Below the pieces are notes generated by a model, which saw nothing but the letters and a program-made list of their open reading frames with translations, ran no database searches and was not told the origin of the DNA. Both the position numbers and the translations under genes were made by a program. Below, piece after piece: positions 1 to 7,588 of a DNA stretch of 64,000 nucleotides. The DNA is from Streptomyces sp. S3(2020). GTDB lineage: Bacteria > Actinomycetota > Actinomycetes > Streptomycetales > Streptomycetaceae. Positions within the stretch are counted from its first letter, which is position 1; each line of letters begins with the position of its first letter. The stretch lies in contig NZ_JABERD010000008.1 of assembly GCF_013044505.1 (NCBI RefSeq), positions 1 through 64,000 on the forward strand, given 5' to 3'.

Positions 1-312
1 GGGCGGGGCGACGGCGTCGGTCCCGGGCAGCGCCCGGCCCACCGCGAGGGCGGCGGTGACCAGGGCGGGGTCGCGGGAGTCGGGGATGTTCTGCACGGCG
101 TAGCCCTCGCTGCCGTCCGCCCATACGGTGAGGGCGGTGGCGCCGGTGGTCACGTCGCTGCGGCGTTCGGCCGTGCCGAGGCGGCAGACCAGTTCGTCGG
201 TGTGCCGGCGCAGGGTCCACACCTCGGCGTCGGCGCCGTGCCGTGCCGCTTCCTCGATCAGGGCGTCGCTCGCCGTCGCGGCGGTGCTCGTGCTCGTCGT
301 CGGGCCGCTCAT
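1..312 (-). CDS. tldE: TldE/PmbA-like metalloprotease subunit, partial (window edge)
   Basis: Only the first ~104 residues lie in the window; the gene continues past position 1. The frame opens MSGPTTSTSTAATASDALIE and runs through a TldD/PmbA-like N-terminal fold with GAERRSDVTTGATALTVWADG-like spacing, free of stops. Its ATG (312-310) overlaps the stop of the upstream tldD-like gene as ATGA, the usual sign of translational coupling. TldD and TldE form a heteromeric peptidase in which TldD carries the metal site and TldE does not. The pairing with TldD is the main reason for the call, because the diagnostic C-terminal half is outside the window. It belongs to the minus-strand oxygenase-tldD-tldE operon. 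Confidence 0.6.
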   Translation of the reverse strand, partial: MSGPTTSTSTAATASDALIEEAARHGADAEVWTLRRHTDELVCRLGTAERRSDVTTGATALTVWADGSEGYAVQNIPDSRDPALVTAALAVGRALPGTDAVAPP

Positions 313-1655
313 CGCTCGGTACCGCCCACCAGGAGCGAACCGACCCGGAGGGTGGGGCCGACCACGCCGACCGTCACCCACTGTCCGAACTTGCCGCACT
401 TGGCGGCGCCCACCGTGCTGTCGTCGGCCACGGCGTCGATGTCCCGGAGCACCTGCGATCCCGTTCCCGTGATGGTCGTCTCTTCTATCGGGTCGGTGAC
501 CCGTCCGTTCTCGATGAGGTATCCGTTGGTCACCCGGAAGGTGAACTCGCCGGTGGACTCGATGACTTCGCCACCGCCGACGTGCTGGGCGTAGATGCCG
601 TGCCCGGTGGAGGCGATGATGTCGGCCACGCTCGATGTGCCGGCCGCGAGGCAGGTGTTGGTCATCCTGGGCTGGGGCGGATCCAGCGCGGTGGTGCACC
701 GGCCGTTGCCGCTGGAGGAGCGGCCGAGGCGGGCCGCCGACTCCTGGTCCGTCAGGTAGCCGGTGAGCACGCCGTTCTCGATGAGGGTGGTCGGGTTGCC
801 CGCGGTGCCCTCGTCGTCGTAGGTGTAACTGCCCACCGCCTGCGGGACCGTGGGGTCGTCGACCAGGGTGACCAGGGGGGAGGCGATGTCCTCGCCGAGG
901 CGGCCGGCGTACACGGAGCCGCGCAGTACCTCGTCGCCCTCCAGGGGGTGGCAGCAGGCCTCGTGCAGCAGGACCATGCCCCGGCCGCCCGCGACCACGA
1001 CGGGGAGCCGGCCGACCGGTGCGGGTCTGGCGTCGAGCCCGGTCACCGCGCGGCGGGCCACCTCTTCTCCGGCCGCACGGACGTCGATGCCGCTGAGCGG
1101 CCCGCTGATGCCCGGGGTGTAGAAGCCGGTGGCGACGCGGCCGCCGCGGCGGGCGATCACCCGGATCGTGAGATAGCTCAGCAGGCGGTGTTCGTCGTAC
1201 AGCCCCGTGTCGTCGGCGAGCACCAGGTCCTGCTCCCCGAGCTCGAAGTCCACCACGACCTGTGCGACCGACGGGTCGAACTTCCGGGCGGCTTCCTCCA
1301 GTTCGGTCAGGGCGCGCAGCGCGGAGGACAGTTCCATCCACTGCGGCACGGGTCCGTCGTGCGGTCCACGGTGGTCCGCCGGGCCCCGGGTGTCCTCGGC
1401 GGCCGGCCGCGCCACCGTCGGGTCGAGGCCGAAGACGGCACGGTGCCGGTAGGAGTCGCGCAGCACATAGCGGGCGGCCGTGGCCTGTCCCCGCTGCACG
1501 CTGATGTCACGGACCTTCCCTTCGGCGTACCGGCCGCCCAGGCGGTGCCAGGACTGCACCGCGGCCGAGGTCGCGACGCAGTCGTGCGGGCGCTGCCGGC
1601 GCATCTCGGCGGCCAGGTCGTGACCCACCGAGCGGAGGGAGTCACTGAGTCGCAT
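309..1655 (-). CDS. tldD: TldD-like zinc metallopeptidase
   Basis: A 448-residue member of the TldD/PmbA family, close to the usual ~450-480 residues. The zinc-binding HExxxH motif is present as LLHEACCHPLEGD (about residue 225), and the C-terminal cysteine ligand region is present as AAKCGKFGQ (about residue 420). TldD/TldE heterodimers degrade unfolded peptides and, in microcin B17 and related RiPP pathways, remove leader peptides. The start ATG at 1655 is preceded by a GAGGAG ribosome-binding site. It sits 55 bp downstream of the Fe(II)/2OG oxygenase gene and overlaps tldE by 4 bp, so the three form one operon diverging from the phosphonate operon. The substrate here is unknown: it could trim a peptide intermediate or a protecting residue of the product. 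Confidence 0.85.
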   Translation of the reverse strand: MRLSDSLRSVGHDLAAEMRRQRPHDCVATSAAVQSWHRLGGRYAEGKVRDISVQRGQATAARYVLRDSYRHRAVFGLDPTVARPAAEDTRGPADHRGPHDGPVPQWMELSSALRALTELEEAARKFDPSVAQVVVDFELGEQDLVLADDTGLYDEHRLLSYLTIRVIARRGGRVATGFYTPGISGPLSGIDVRAAGEEVARRAVTGLDARPAPVGRLPVVVAGGRGMVLLHEACCHPLEGDEVLRGSVYAGRLGEDIASPLVTLVDDPTVPQAVGSYTYDDEGTAGNPTTLIENGVLTGYLTDQESAARLGRSSSGNGRCTTALDPPQPRMTNTCLAAGTSSVADIIASTGHGIYAQHVGGGEVIESTGEFTFRVTNGYLIENGRVTDPIEETTITGTGSQVLRDIDAVADDSTVGAAKCGKFGQWVTVGVVGPTLRVGSLLVGGTER

Positions 1656-1710
1656 GGGGTGTTCTCCTCGGCTGGACGTGCCGGTCTTGGTGACGGCGGG
1701 CGATGCGGGG

Positions 1711-2679
1711 CTACTTGCTCGACCACATGCGGAACATGTAGCGGTTGACCTGCTCCGGGCTGTCGGCGCTCAGGTCGATCTCGCGGGGCGCGAACCGGTC
1801 GTAGAAGGCCGTGCGGGTGTGCAGGAACCGGTCGTCGGCGGAGACCAGGGTCTGGCCGCGTTCGAGGCGGATGCGGTACTGCACGGACGACTGGTCCAGC
1901 ACGGCGTCGAAGAAGTCGAGGGCGGCGCGCTGTTCGTCGGTGATCGGCTCGCCCTTCTTCTCGTGGGCGACCTCGATGTACGTCCGGAAGTAGCGGACCA
2001 GCGGTTCGCCCTCGGCGGTGTAGCGGATGATCGGCGAGCGGAAGAAGCCGGTCTCCTCGGTCAGCGACATGCCGCGCTTCTCGAACCAGAAGTCCTGGGT
2101 GAGGATCTTGAGGACGTCGGGGTGCTCGGCGAGGACGTCGTGGACGGGCTTCGCGTCGACGAGGATGCTCTCGCCGCCGATGTAGGCGGAGCGGCCGCAG
2201 GACAGCAGCAGGTAGTCGATGGGGTCGACGTCGTTGACGGCGTCGTTGTGCATGTACGAGCCCTGCTTGGTCTGGTGGTAGCGGGCGCCGTCCTCGATGG
2301 TCTTCCGCACGCCTCGGTCGTACACCTCGATCAGGCGCCAGCCGTCGGTGTTCTGCACCATGGGCCGGCCCAGCGCGGTGCCCAGCACCCAGGCGTACAG
2401 GGCCTGTTGGCGCAGAGACCGCACGCCTGCCACGCGGTCGTACACGATGAAGTGGGTGCGGGAGTCGATGACGTCGCGGCTCCCGTCGACCTCCGCGGCG
2501 AACAGCGGTACGGCGGTGAGGTCCACCTCGACGGCGTCGACCCGTGCCCGCGGGTGCTGCCGGTCGAGTTCGGCCACATAGGCGGCCAGTTCGCTCTGAG
2601 CCTGCTCCGAGAAGGTGTGGAACGCCTCGGCGGGGACTTCCAGAGTGCGTGGGTGAGTAGGCGCGAGCGTGGTGCTCAT
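1711..2679 (-). CDS. TauD/clavaminate-synthase-like Fe(II)/2-oxoglutarate oxygenase
   Basis: 322 residues, the typical size for the TauD/TfdA or clavaminate-synthase-like group. The first two iron ligands are seen in SYMHNDAVND (HxD, about residue 137-139) and the distal His plus 2OG-binding Arg in FLHTRTAFYDR (about residue 288). Such enzymes hydroxylate, desaturate or cyclise small substrates, commonly a carrier- or amino-acid-bound intermediate. I chose ATG 2679 because it follows an AGAGAGGA site; an upstream in-frame extension reaching into the divergent promoter lacks one. The gene heads the minus-strand operon with tldD/tldE and faces pepM across a shared control region, which suggests co-regulation. 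Hydroxylation of diaminopropionate or of aminoethylphosphonate is a reasonable guess, not something the sequence proves. Confidence 0.85.
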   Translation of the reverse strand: MSTTLAPTHPRTLEVPAEAFHTFSEQAQSELAAYVAELDRQHPRARVDAVEVDLTAVPLFAAEVDGSRDVIDSRTHFIVYDRVAGVRSLRQQALYAWVLGTALGRPMVQNTDGWRLIEVYDRGVRKTIEDGARYHQTKQGSYMHNDAVNDVDPIDYLLLSCGRSAYIGGESILVDAKPVHDVLAEHPDVLKILTQDFWFEKRGMSLTEETGFFRSPIIRYTAEGEPLVRYFRTYIEVAHEKKGEPITDEQRAALDFFDAVLDQSSVQYRIRLERGQTLVSADDRFLHTRTAFYDRFAPREIDLSADSPEQVNRYMFRMWSSK

Positions 2680-2741
2680 TCTCTGCTGTTCCTCTCTGCT
2701 TCCCGTCGGCCCGACAGCCGGGCCAGGACGATTGGAACACG

Positions 2742-2793
2742 TTGGCAATCCGTTGACAAGCAATTGACAACTCTTGCCAAGCCCATCTAGCTT
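2742..2793 (+). promoter_or_regulatory. SARP-like iterated heptamers and promoter of the phosphonate operon
   Basis: Four TTGnCAA heptamers lie at 2742 (TTGGCAA), 2753 (TTGACAA), 2764 (TTGACAA) and 2774 (TTGCCAA), with start-to-start spacing of 11, 11 and 10 bp, so all face one side of the helix. The third overlaps a consensus -35 (TTGACA, 2764-2769); 18 bp further is TAGCTT (2788-2793) as -10. The last heptamer ends 7 bp before the -10. Streptomyces antibiotic regulatory proteins bind direct heptamer repeats with 11-bp periodicity ending about 8 bp from the -10, so the layout fits. The heptamer is nearly palindromic, so the array could also serve the divergent oxygenase gene. No SARP gene is in the window. 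Confidence 0.6.
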
Positions 2794-2893
2794 CATGGAC
2801 TGTGCCGATCGATCAAACGCTCCCCTGGCTGGATCTCGGCAGCTCACAGCAGTTCAGCGCAGCCCGGGCACGACTCAGCACAGCTCAGCACCG

Positions 2894-2908
2894 TGGCAAG
2901 GATTGCCA
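2894..2908. promoter_or_regulatory. Inverted repeat TGGCAA-GGA-TTGCCA upstream of pepM
   Basis: A perfect 6-bp inverted repeat with a 3-bp spacer lies about 20 bp before the AGGAG of pepM, inside the predicted leader. Read on the minus strand it contains TGGCAATCC followed by TTGCCA. This resembles the first two units of the heptamer array at 2743-2758 (TGGCAATCC-G-TTGACA). It may be a second operator for the same regulator or a weak leader hairpin. Confidence 0.4.
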
Positions 2909-2939
2909 TCTCACTGTCAAAAGACCAGGAGTTTCAGGC

Positions 2940-3800
2940 GTGCAGCGACCCATATACCCCTCATTCCGCTCCGTCTTGGCGGACAACGACGTCGTCCGGG
3001 TCGCGGGAGCGAACCACGCACTGGGCGGACTGCTGGCCGAGGAGGCCGGCTTCCAGGCCGTCTGGTCGTCGAGCCTGGAGGTCTCCGCGTCCCGCGGGCT
3101 GCCCGACGCCAGCATCCTGAGCATGACCGAGTACCTCGAAGCCGCCGCGAACATCCAGAAGGTGCTGCGCATCCCGGTCGTGGCCGACTGCGACACCGGT
3201 TACGGCGGCAACCTCAACGTGGGGCACATGGTCCACGAGTTCGAGGCGGCCGGCATCACCGGACTCTGCCTCGAGGACAAGCTGTTCCCCAAGATGAACA
3301 GCTTCGTGGCGGGCGGTCAGACGCTGCTCGGCACCAAGGAGTTCGCCAAGAAGATCAAGATCGCCAAGGAGGCGCAGGCCTCCAAGGAGACCTTCGTCAT
3401 CGCCCGCACCGAGGCCCTTATCAGCGGCCTGGACGTGGACGCGGCCCTGGAACGCTGCCGCACCTACGCCGACTCCGGAGCGGACGCCGTGCTCGTCCAC
3501 TCCAAGGTCAAGACCCGCGACCAGGTCGTCGGCTTCCTGGACGGCTGGGACTTCCGGGTCCCCGTGGTCATTGTCCCGACCACCTACCCCGACTGGCACA
3601 TCGACGACATCCGGCAGGCCGGCGTCTCCGTCGTCATCTACGCCAACCAGGGCCTGCGCGCCACCGTCAGCGCCCTGCGCGACACCTACCGCTCCGTGTA
3701 CGAGAACGGCGACACCACGGCACTCGAAGGATCCATCGCCTCCGTCAAGGACATCTTCGCGCTCCAGGGACTCGACGCCTGGCAGAAGCTCGACAGCTGA
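2940..3800 (+). CDS. pepM: Phosphoenolpyruvate mutase
   Basis: Converts phosphoenolpyruvate to phosphonopyruvate, the C-P bond-forming first step of nearly all phosphonate pathways. The 286-residue protein has the full diagnostic PEP mutase motif EDK-x5-NS (EDKLFPKMNS, about residue 112-121), which separates true mutases from isocitrate lyase and methylisocitrate lyase relatives. The (beta/alpha)8 start AGANHALGGLLAEEAGF and the acidic VVADCDTGYGG metal region are also present. GTG 2940 is chosen because AGGAG lies 8 bp upstream and it begins where the family starts; an in-frame extension back to ~2802 has no ribosome site. It is the first gene of the plus-strand operon, 82 bp ahead of the sbnA-like gene, and lies behind the iterated-heptamer promoter. 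Confidence 0.96.
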   Translation: MQRPIYPSFRSVLADNDVVRVAGANHALGGLLAEEAGFQAVWSSSLEVSASRGLPDASILSMTEYLEAAANIQKVLRIPVVADCDTGYGGNLNVGHMVHEFEAAGITGLCLEDKLFPKMNSFVAGGQTLLGTKEFAKKIKIAKEAQASKETFVIARTEALISGLDVDAALERCRTYADSGADAVLVHSKVKTRDQVVGFLDGWDFRVPVVIVPTTYPDWHIDDIRQAGVSVVIYANQGLRATVSALRDTYRSVYENGDTTALEGSIASVKDIFALQGLDAWQKLDS

Positions 3801-3882
3801 TCGCGGGGACAGCCGCGCGGCGGGAGAGGGACGAGCGGACGGCGGCCGTGAGCGGACCAGCGCACAGAAGCGGACAGGACCC

Positions 3883-4857
3883 TTGGCAATCATCTCTACG
3901 GCGGACGACCTGCTCGACAGCGACGTCTACATCGACCTGGACCACACCGTCGGCATCCCGCTGCACCTCAAGTGCGAGGGGTTCAACTTCGCGGGTTCCG
4001 TGAAGCTCAGGGCGGCCACGTCCATGGTCGCCTCCGGCCTGCGCAACGGCCTGATCGACGAGGGCTCCACCCTCGTCGAATCCTCCTCGGGCAACCTCGG
4101 CGTGGCGCTGAGCATCGTCGCGGCGGCGCGGTCGATCCCCTTCGTCTGTGTCACCGACCCCAAGTGCAACCCGGCCACCGTCAAGCTGATGCGGGCCCTC
4201 GGCAGCGAGGTCGTGGTGGTGGACAGGCCCGACGCGAGCGGCAGTTACCTCTCCGCGCGCAAGGCCCTCGTACGGGAGCTGTGCGAGCACAACACCGGCT
4301 ACGTATGGCTCAACCAGTACGAGAACCCGGCCAACTGGCTCGCCCACTACGAGAACACCGCGCCCCTGATCGCGAAGCAGTTCCCCGGCCTCGACGTGCT
4401 CTTCGTCGGCGTGGGCACGGGCGGGACGCTCAGCGGCTGCGCCGAGTACTTCCGGGAGAACCGGCCCGAGGTACGCATCGTCGGCGTGGACACCGTGGGC
4501 TCGGTCAACTTCGGCCTGTCCGCGGGCCCCCGCCATCTGCCCGGGCTCGGCGCCAGCGAACCCATGCCCTTCGTGCACCGGGACCTGGTCCACGACGTGG
4601 TCCGGGTGCCGGAGCAGGACGCGGTGCGGATGTGCCGGCGTCTGGCCCGCTACGGATTCCTCCTCGGCGGCTCCACCGGAACCGTCGTCAGCGGCGCCGC
4701 CGGATGGCTGGCCGAGCACGACCCGGGCCGCTCGCTGAAGGCGGTGGCCATCTCCGCGGATCTGGGCGATCGCTACATCGAAACGGTTTACGACGACGCG
4801 TGGGTCCAGGACACCTACGGCGACCTTCACATGGAACGGGAAGACAGCAATGGCTGA
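3883..4857 (+). CDS. sbnA: SbnA-like N-(2-amino-2-carboxyethyl)-L-glutamate synthase
   Basis: A PLP enzyme of the cysteine-synthase fold, 324 residues, matching the staphyloferrin B enzyme SbnA, which joins O-phospho-L-serine and L-glutamate to give ACEGA, the first step to L-2,3-diaminopropionate. The Schiff-base lysine is in FAGSVKLRAATS (about residue 43), the PLP-phosphate loop in ESSSGNLGVAL (about 67), the glycine-rich loop in GVGTGGTLSG and the C-terminal loop in GGSTGTVVSG. The lysine loop is less canonical than PGGSMKDR of SbnA. The only reasonable in-frame start is TTG 3883, with a close ACAGGA site; no ATG or GTG is available upstream in this frame. It overlaps the SbnB-like gene by 8 bp, which secures the pathway assignment. 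Confidence 0.88.
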   Translation: MAIISTADDLLDSDVYIDLDHTVGIPLHLKCEGFNFAGSVKLRAATSMVASGLRNGLIDEGSTLVESSSGNLGVALSIVAAARSIPFVCVTDPKCNPATVKLMRALGSEVVVVDRPDASGSYLSARKALVRELCEHNTGYVWLNQYENPANWLAHYENTAPLIAKQFPGLDVLFVGVGTGGTLSGCAEYFRENRPEVRIVGVDTVGSVNFGLSAGPRHLPGLGASEPMPFVHRDLVHDVVRVPEQDAVRMCRRLARYGFLLGGSTGTVVSGAAGWLAEHDPGRSLKAVAISADLGDRYIETVYDDAWVQDTYGDLHMEREDSNG

Positions 4858-5899
4858 GCAACAGGCCGGACCTCCGGGATTCTCCGTCGTCCCGGGCGAG
4901 GCCGTCCACACAAGCCTGGCGGGACGCCGGGCGGAGATCATCGACCTGGTCGAGGACGCCTACCGGCTCCACGGCGAGGGACAGACCGTGAACCCGCCGT
5001 CCTACTTCCTCCGCTTCCCCGACCGGCCCACCGCGCGCATCATCGCGCTGCCGGCCTCGGTCGGCGGCGAGGCCGCGGTCGACGGCATCAAATGGATCTC
5101 GAGCTTCCCCGCCAACCTCGACCTGGGCATTCCGCGCGCCTCGGCGCTGCTGCTGCTCAACGACCCGCGCACCGGCTACCCCTACGCCTGTCTCGAAGGG
5201 TCGATCATCAGCGCGGTGCGCACCGCCGCGTCGGCCGCCTCCGCCGCCCGCCGGCTGGCCGGGCAGCGCGGCACTCCACGCCGCGTCGGCTTCTTCGGCA
5301 CCGGCCTGATCGCCCGGTTCATCCAGGAGTACCTGTCCGAACTGGGCTGGCAGGTCGACGAGTTCGGGGTGTTCGACCTCAGCGCGGAGTACGCCGCCTC
5401 CTTCGCCGGCCAGGTCCTCGGACCGACCGGCAGGCCGGTGCGGATCCACCAGGACGCCGAGTCCCTGATCCGCTCCTCGGACCTGATCGTGTTCGCCACC
5501 ACCGCGGCCACCCCGCATGTGGTCGATCCCTCCTGGTTCGACCACAACCCGCTGGTGCTGCACGTCTCGCTGCGTGACCTGGGGACCGAGGTCGTGCTGC
5601 GCAGCGCCAATGTCGTCGACGACGTCGAGCATGTGCTCAAGGCCGACACCTCCGTGCACCTGGCCGAACAGCAGACCGGCAACCGCGACTTCCTGGACGC
5701 CACGCTGTACGACGTCCTCGCCGGCAAGTTCACCGCGCCCGCCGACCGGCCCGTGATCTTCTCGCCGTTCGGCCTGGGCGTGCTGGACCTCGTCGTCGGC
5801 GCCCATGTGCACCGGCTGGCCACCGCCGCCGGCGACACCGTCCCCATCGGCGGCTTCTTCCACGAGCTGGACCGCCACCAGAGTGTGGGCGCCTCATGA
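4850..5899 (+). CDS. sbnB: SbnB-like ACEGA dehydrogenase (ornithine cyclodeaminase family)
   Basis: 349 residues of the ornithine cyclodeaminase/mu-crystallin family. SbnB members oxidatively hydrolyse ACEGA to L-2,3-diaminopropionate plus 2-oxoglutarate using NAD+. The Rossmann dinucleotide motif is VGFFGTGLIARF (about residue 146); the substrate-binding lysine region is DGIKWISSFPAN (about 78-90), and SAVRTAAASA-type helix residues (ISAVRTAASAAS) follow. It overlaps the sbnA-like gene by 8 bp and the adenylation-domain gene by 4 bp, so diaminopropionate would be made and activated by consecutive enzymes. True ornithine cyclodeaminase is the alternative, but the SbnA neighbour makes the diaminopropionate role much more likely. 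Confidence 0.9.
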   Translation: MAEQQAGPPGFSVVPGEAVHTSLAGRRAEIIDLVEDAYRLHGEGQTVNPPSYFLRFPDRPTARIIALPASVGGEAAVDGIKWISSFPANLDLGIPRASALLLLNDPRTGYPYACLEGSIISAVRTAASAASAARRLAGQRGTPRRVGFFGTGLIARFIQEYLSELGWQVDEFGVFDLSAEYAASFAGQVLGPTGRPVRIHQDAESLIRSSDLIVFATTAATPHVVDPSWFDHNPLVLHVSLRDLGTEVVLRSANVVDDVEHVLKADTSVHLAEQQTGNRDFLDATLYDVLAGKFTAPADRPVIFSPFGLGVLDLVVGAHVHRLATAAGDTVPIGGFFHELDRHQSVGAS

Positions 5900-7587
5900 C
5901 CGCGACCCTGCTTCCGACGGAGCTGCCGCTCGTCCCGGGTGCCGCGGACCGGGCCCGCGAGCTGGGCCTCGGCCTGGACGGCGGCCGGTTCGACACCGCG
6001 TCCGGCGTGCTGACGCGGGTGGCCCGCACCGCGGCCCGCACCCCCGACCGCACCGCCGTCGTCGACGGCGAGTCCACCCTGACGTACGCCGGACTGCTCG
6101 CCCGCGTGGACCGGTTCCGCACGGTACTGAGCGCGGCCGGCTGTGAGGCCGGCACGGTGGTCGCGGCGGTCGGCGACCGCTCCCCCGACACGATCGCGGC
6201 GTTCCTCGCCCTCGAACGCCTCGGCGCCGTCTATCTGCCCATCGCCGCCGACTGGCCGGCCCAGCGGGTCGGCCAGGTACTGGAGCGCAGCGGGGCCGAC
6301 CTGCTGCTCGACTACTCCGGCGACCCGGGAGGCGGCGGCCCGCGCGGCCGTACGGCCGTGAAAGCGGCGGCCGAACTGGGCACGACGGTGGTCGCGGCAC
6401 CCGACGGCGACGCGTCGGAGCCCACCGCACCCGGGCCCGCCCCGTTCGCCGACGACGCCCCGGACCACTCGCTGGAGCCCCGCTACTGCATCTTCACCTC
6501 CGGGACCACCGGGCGGCCCAAGGGCGCCTCGGTGGAGCACCGCGGCATGACGAACCACCTCTGGGCCAAGGTCGAGGACCTCGGCCTGACCGCGGCGGAC
6601 CGGCTGGCCTTCACCGCCCCGCTGGTCTTCGACATCTCCATCTGGCAGATGCTGGCCCCGCTCCTCGTCGGCGGCACCGTCGTCGTGGTGCGCGAGCCGG
6701 AACTGGCCTTCCCGCGGCGCCTGACCAACGTCCTGGAACGGTCCGGCGTCACCATCGTCGAACTCGTACCGACCGTCGTCGGCTGGATCACCGAGCAGGC
6801 CGAGCGCCGCAGCGGTGTCACCCTGCCCGAACTGCGCTGGCTGATCTCGACCGGCGAGGAACTGCACACCAACCTCGCCGCCCGCTTCCTGGCCGCCGCG
6901 CCCCACATCCGGCTGCTCAACGCCTACGGCCCCACCGAGTGTTCGGACGACATCACCCACCACGAGGTGACCGCCCAGGACACCGCCCGCCCCCGGCTCC
7001 CGGTCGGCGCACCGGTCACCGGCGCCCGTCTCTATCTCCTCGCCCGCGAGGACGACGGCCGCTGGCGGGCCGCAGACCCCGGCGAGGCGGGTGAGCTCTT
7101 CGTCGGCGGAGTGGTCGTCGGACTCGGCTACGTCAACGACCCCGACAACAACGCCACCGCGTTCTTCACCGACCCCTTCGACCAGCACTCCCCCACGGGG
7201 CGCCTGTACCGCACGGGCGACCTGGCGCGTTTCGAGGACGGCATCGTCCACTACCTGGGACGCGTGGACCGGCAGGTCAAGGTCGCCGGAGTGCGCATGG
7301 AACTGGACGAGATCGAGGTCGTCCTGCGACGCCATCCCGCGGTCGACGAGTGCGCCGTCGTGGTGCCCGTCGTCGACGGGCGGCCCGAACTCGCCGCCTG
7401 CTACACGCTGCTCGCCCCCGTCCCCGCCGAGGAGCTGAGGGCCTACCTGGCCGACTCGCTCCCCGAGGCCATGGTGCCGCGCCGGCTCACCGAGCTCGAC
7501 GCGCTGCCGCTGACCCAGAACGGCAAGACCGACCACCGTGCGCTGCGCCAGTTGACGCAGGACGGCACTACCCCGGCAAAGGTGTGA
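5896..7587 (+). CDS. Stand-alone NRPS adenylation domain, likely for 2,3-diaminopropionate
   Basis: 563 residues consisting only of an adenylation domain, with no carrier or condensation domain. Core motifs are visible: FTSGTTGRPKGAS (A3, about residue 200), NAYGPTE (A5), GELFVGG (A6), YRTGDLARF (A7), GRVDRQVKVAGVRMELDEIE (A8) and LTQNGKTDHRAL with the catalytic lysine (A10). Aligning by eye to GrsA, the pocket residues read D-I-W-E-I-T-A-D-D plus Lys. The Glu and two Asp are what a basic side chain would need, which fits diaminopropionate from the preceding two genes. It overlaps sbnB by 4 bp. The likely acceptor is the free carrier protein at 14937-15197. Substrate assignment is inference; the domain call is secure. 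Confidence 0.92.
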   Translation: MTATLLPTELPLVPGAADRARELGLGLDGGRFDTASGVLTRVARTAARTPDRTAVVDGESTLTYAGLLARVDRFRTVLSAAGCEAGTVVAAVGDRSPDTIAAFLALERLGAVYLPIAADWPAQRVGQVLERSGADLLLDYSGDPGGGGPRGRTAVKAAAELGTTVVAAPDGDASEPTAPGPAPFADDAPDHSLEPRYCIFTSGTTGRPKGASVEHRGMTNHLWAKVEDLGLTAADRLAFTAPLVFDISIWQMLAPLLVGGTVVVVREPELAFPRRLTNVLERSGVTIVELVPTVVGWITEQAERRSGVTLPELRWLISTGEELHTNLAARFLAAAPHIRLLNAYGPTECSDDITHHEVTAQDTARPRLPVGAPVTGARLYLLAREDDGRWRAADPGEAGELFVGGVVVGLGYVNDPDNNATAFFTDPFDQHSPTGRLYRTGDLARFEDGIVHYLGRVDRQVKVAGVRMELDEIEVVLRRHPAVDECAVVVPVVDGRPELAACYTLLAPVPAEELRAYLADSLPEAMVPRRLTELDALPLTQNGKTDHRALRQLTQDGTTPAKV

Positions 7588-7588
7588 C

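Noticed and set aside
243..1748. Long open frames on the plus strand opposite tldD/tauD (also 1654-2790) and similar frames opposite the polyketide synthase genes
   Set aside because: They are antisense shadows produced by high GC; they are rich in Gly/Ala/Val/Arg, lack motifs, and overlap genes with clear catalytic motifs.
2802..2939. 46-codon N-terminal extension of pepM
   Set aside because: No ribosome-binding site, not present in the PEP mutase family, and it would cover the leader dyad; GTG 2940 has a well-placed AGGAG.
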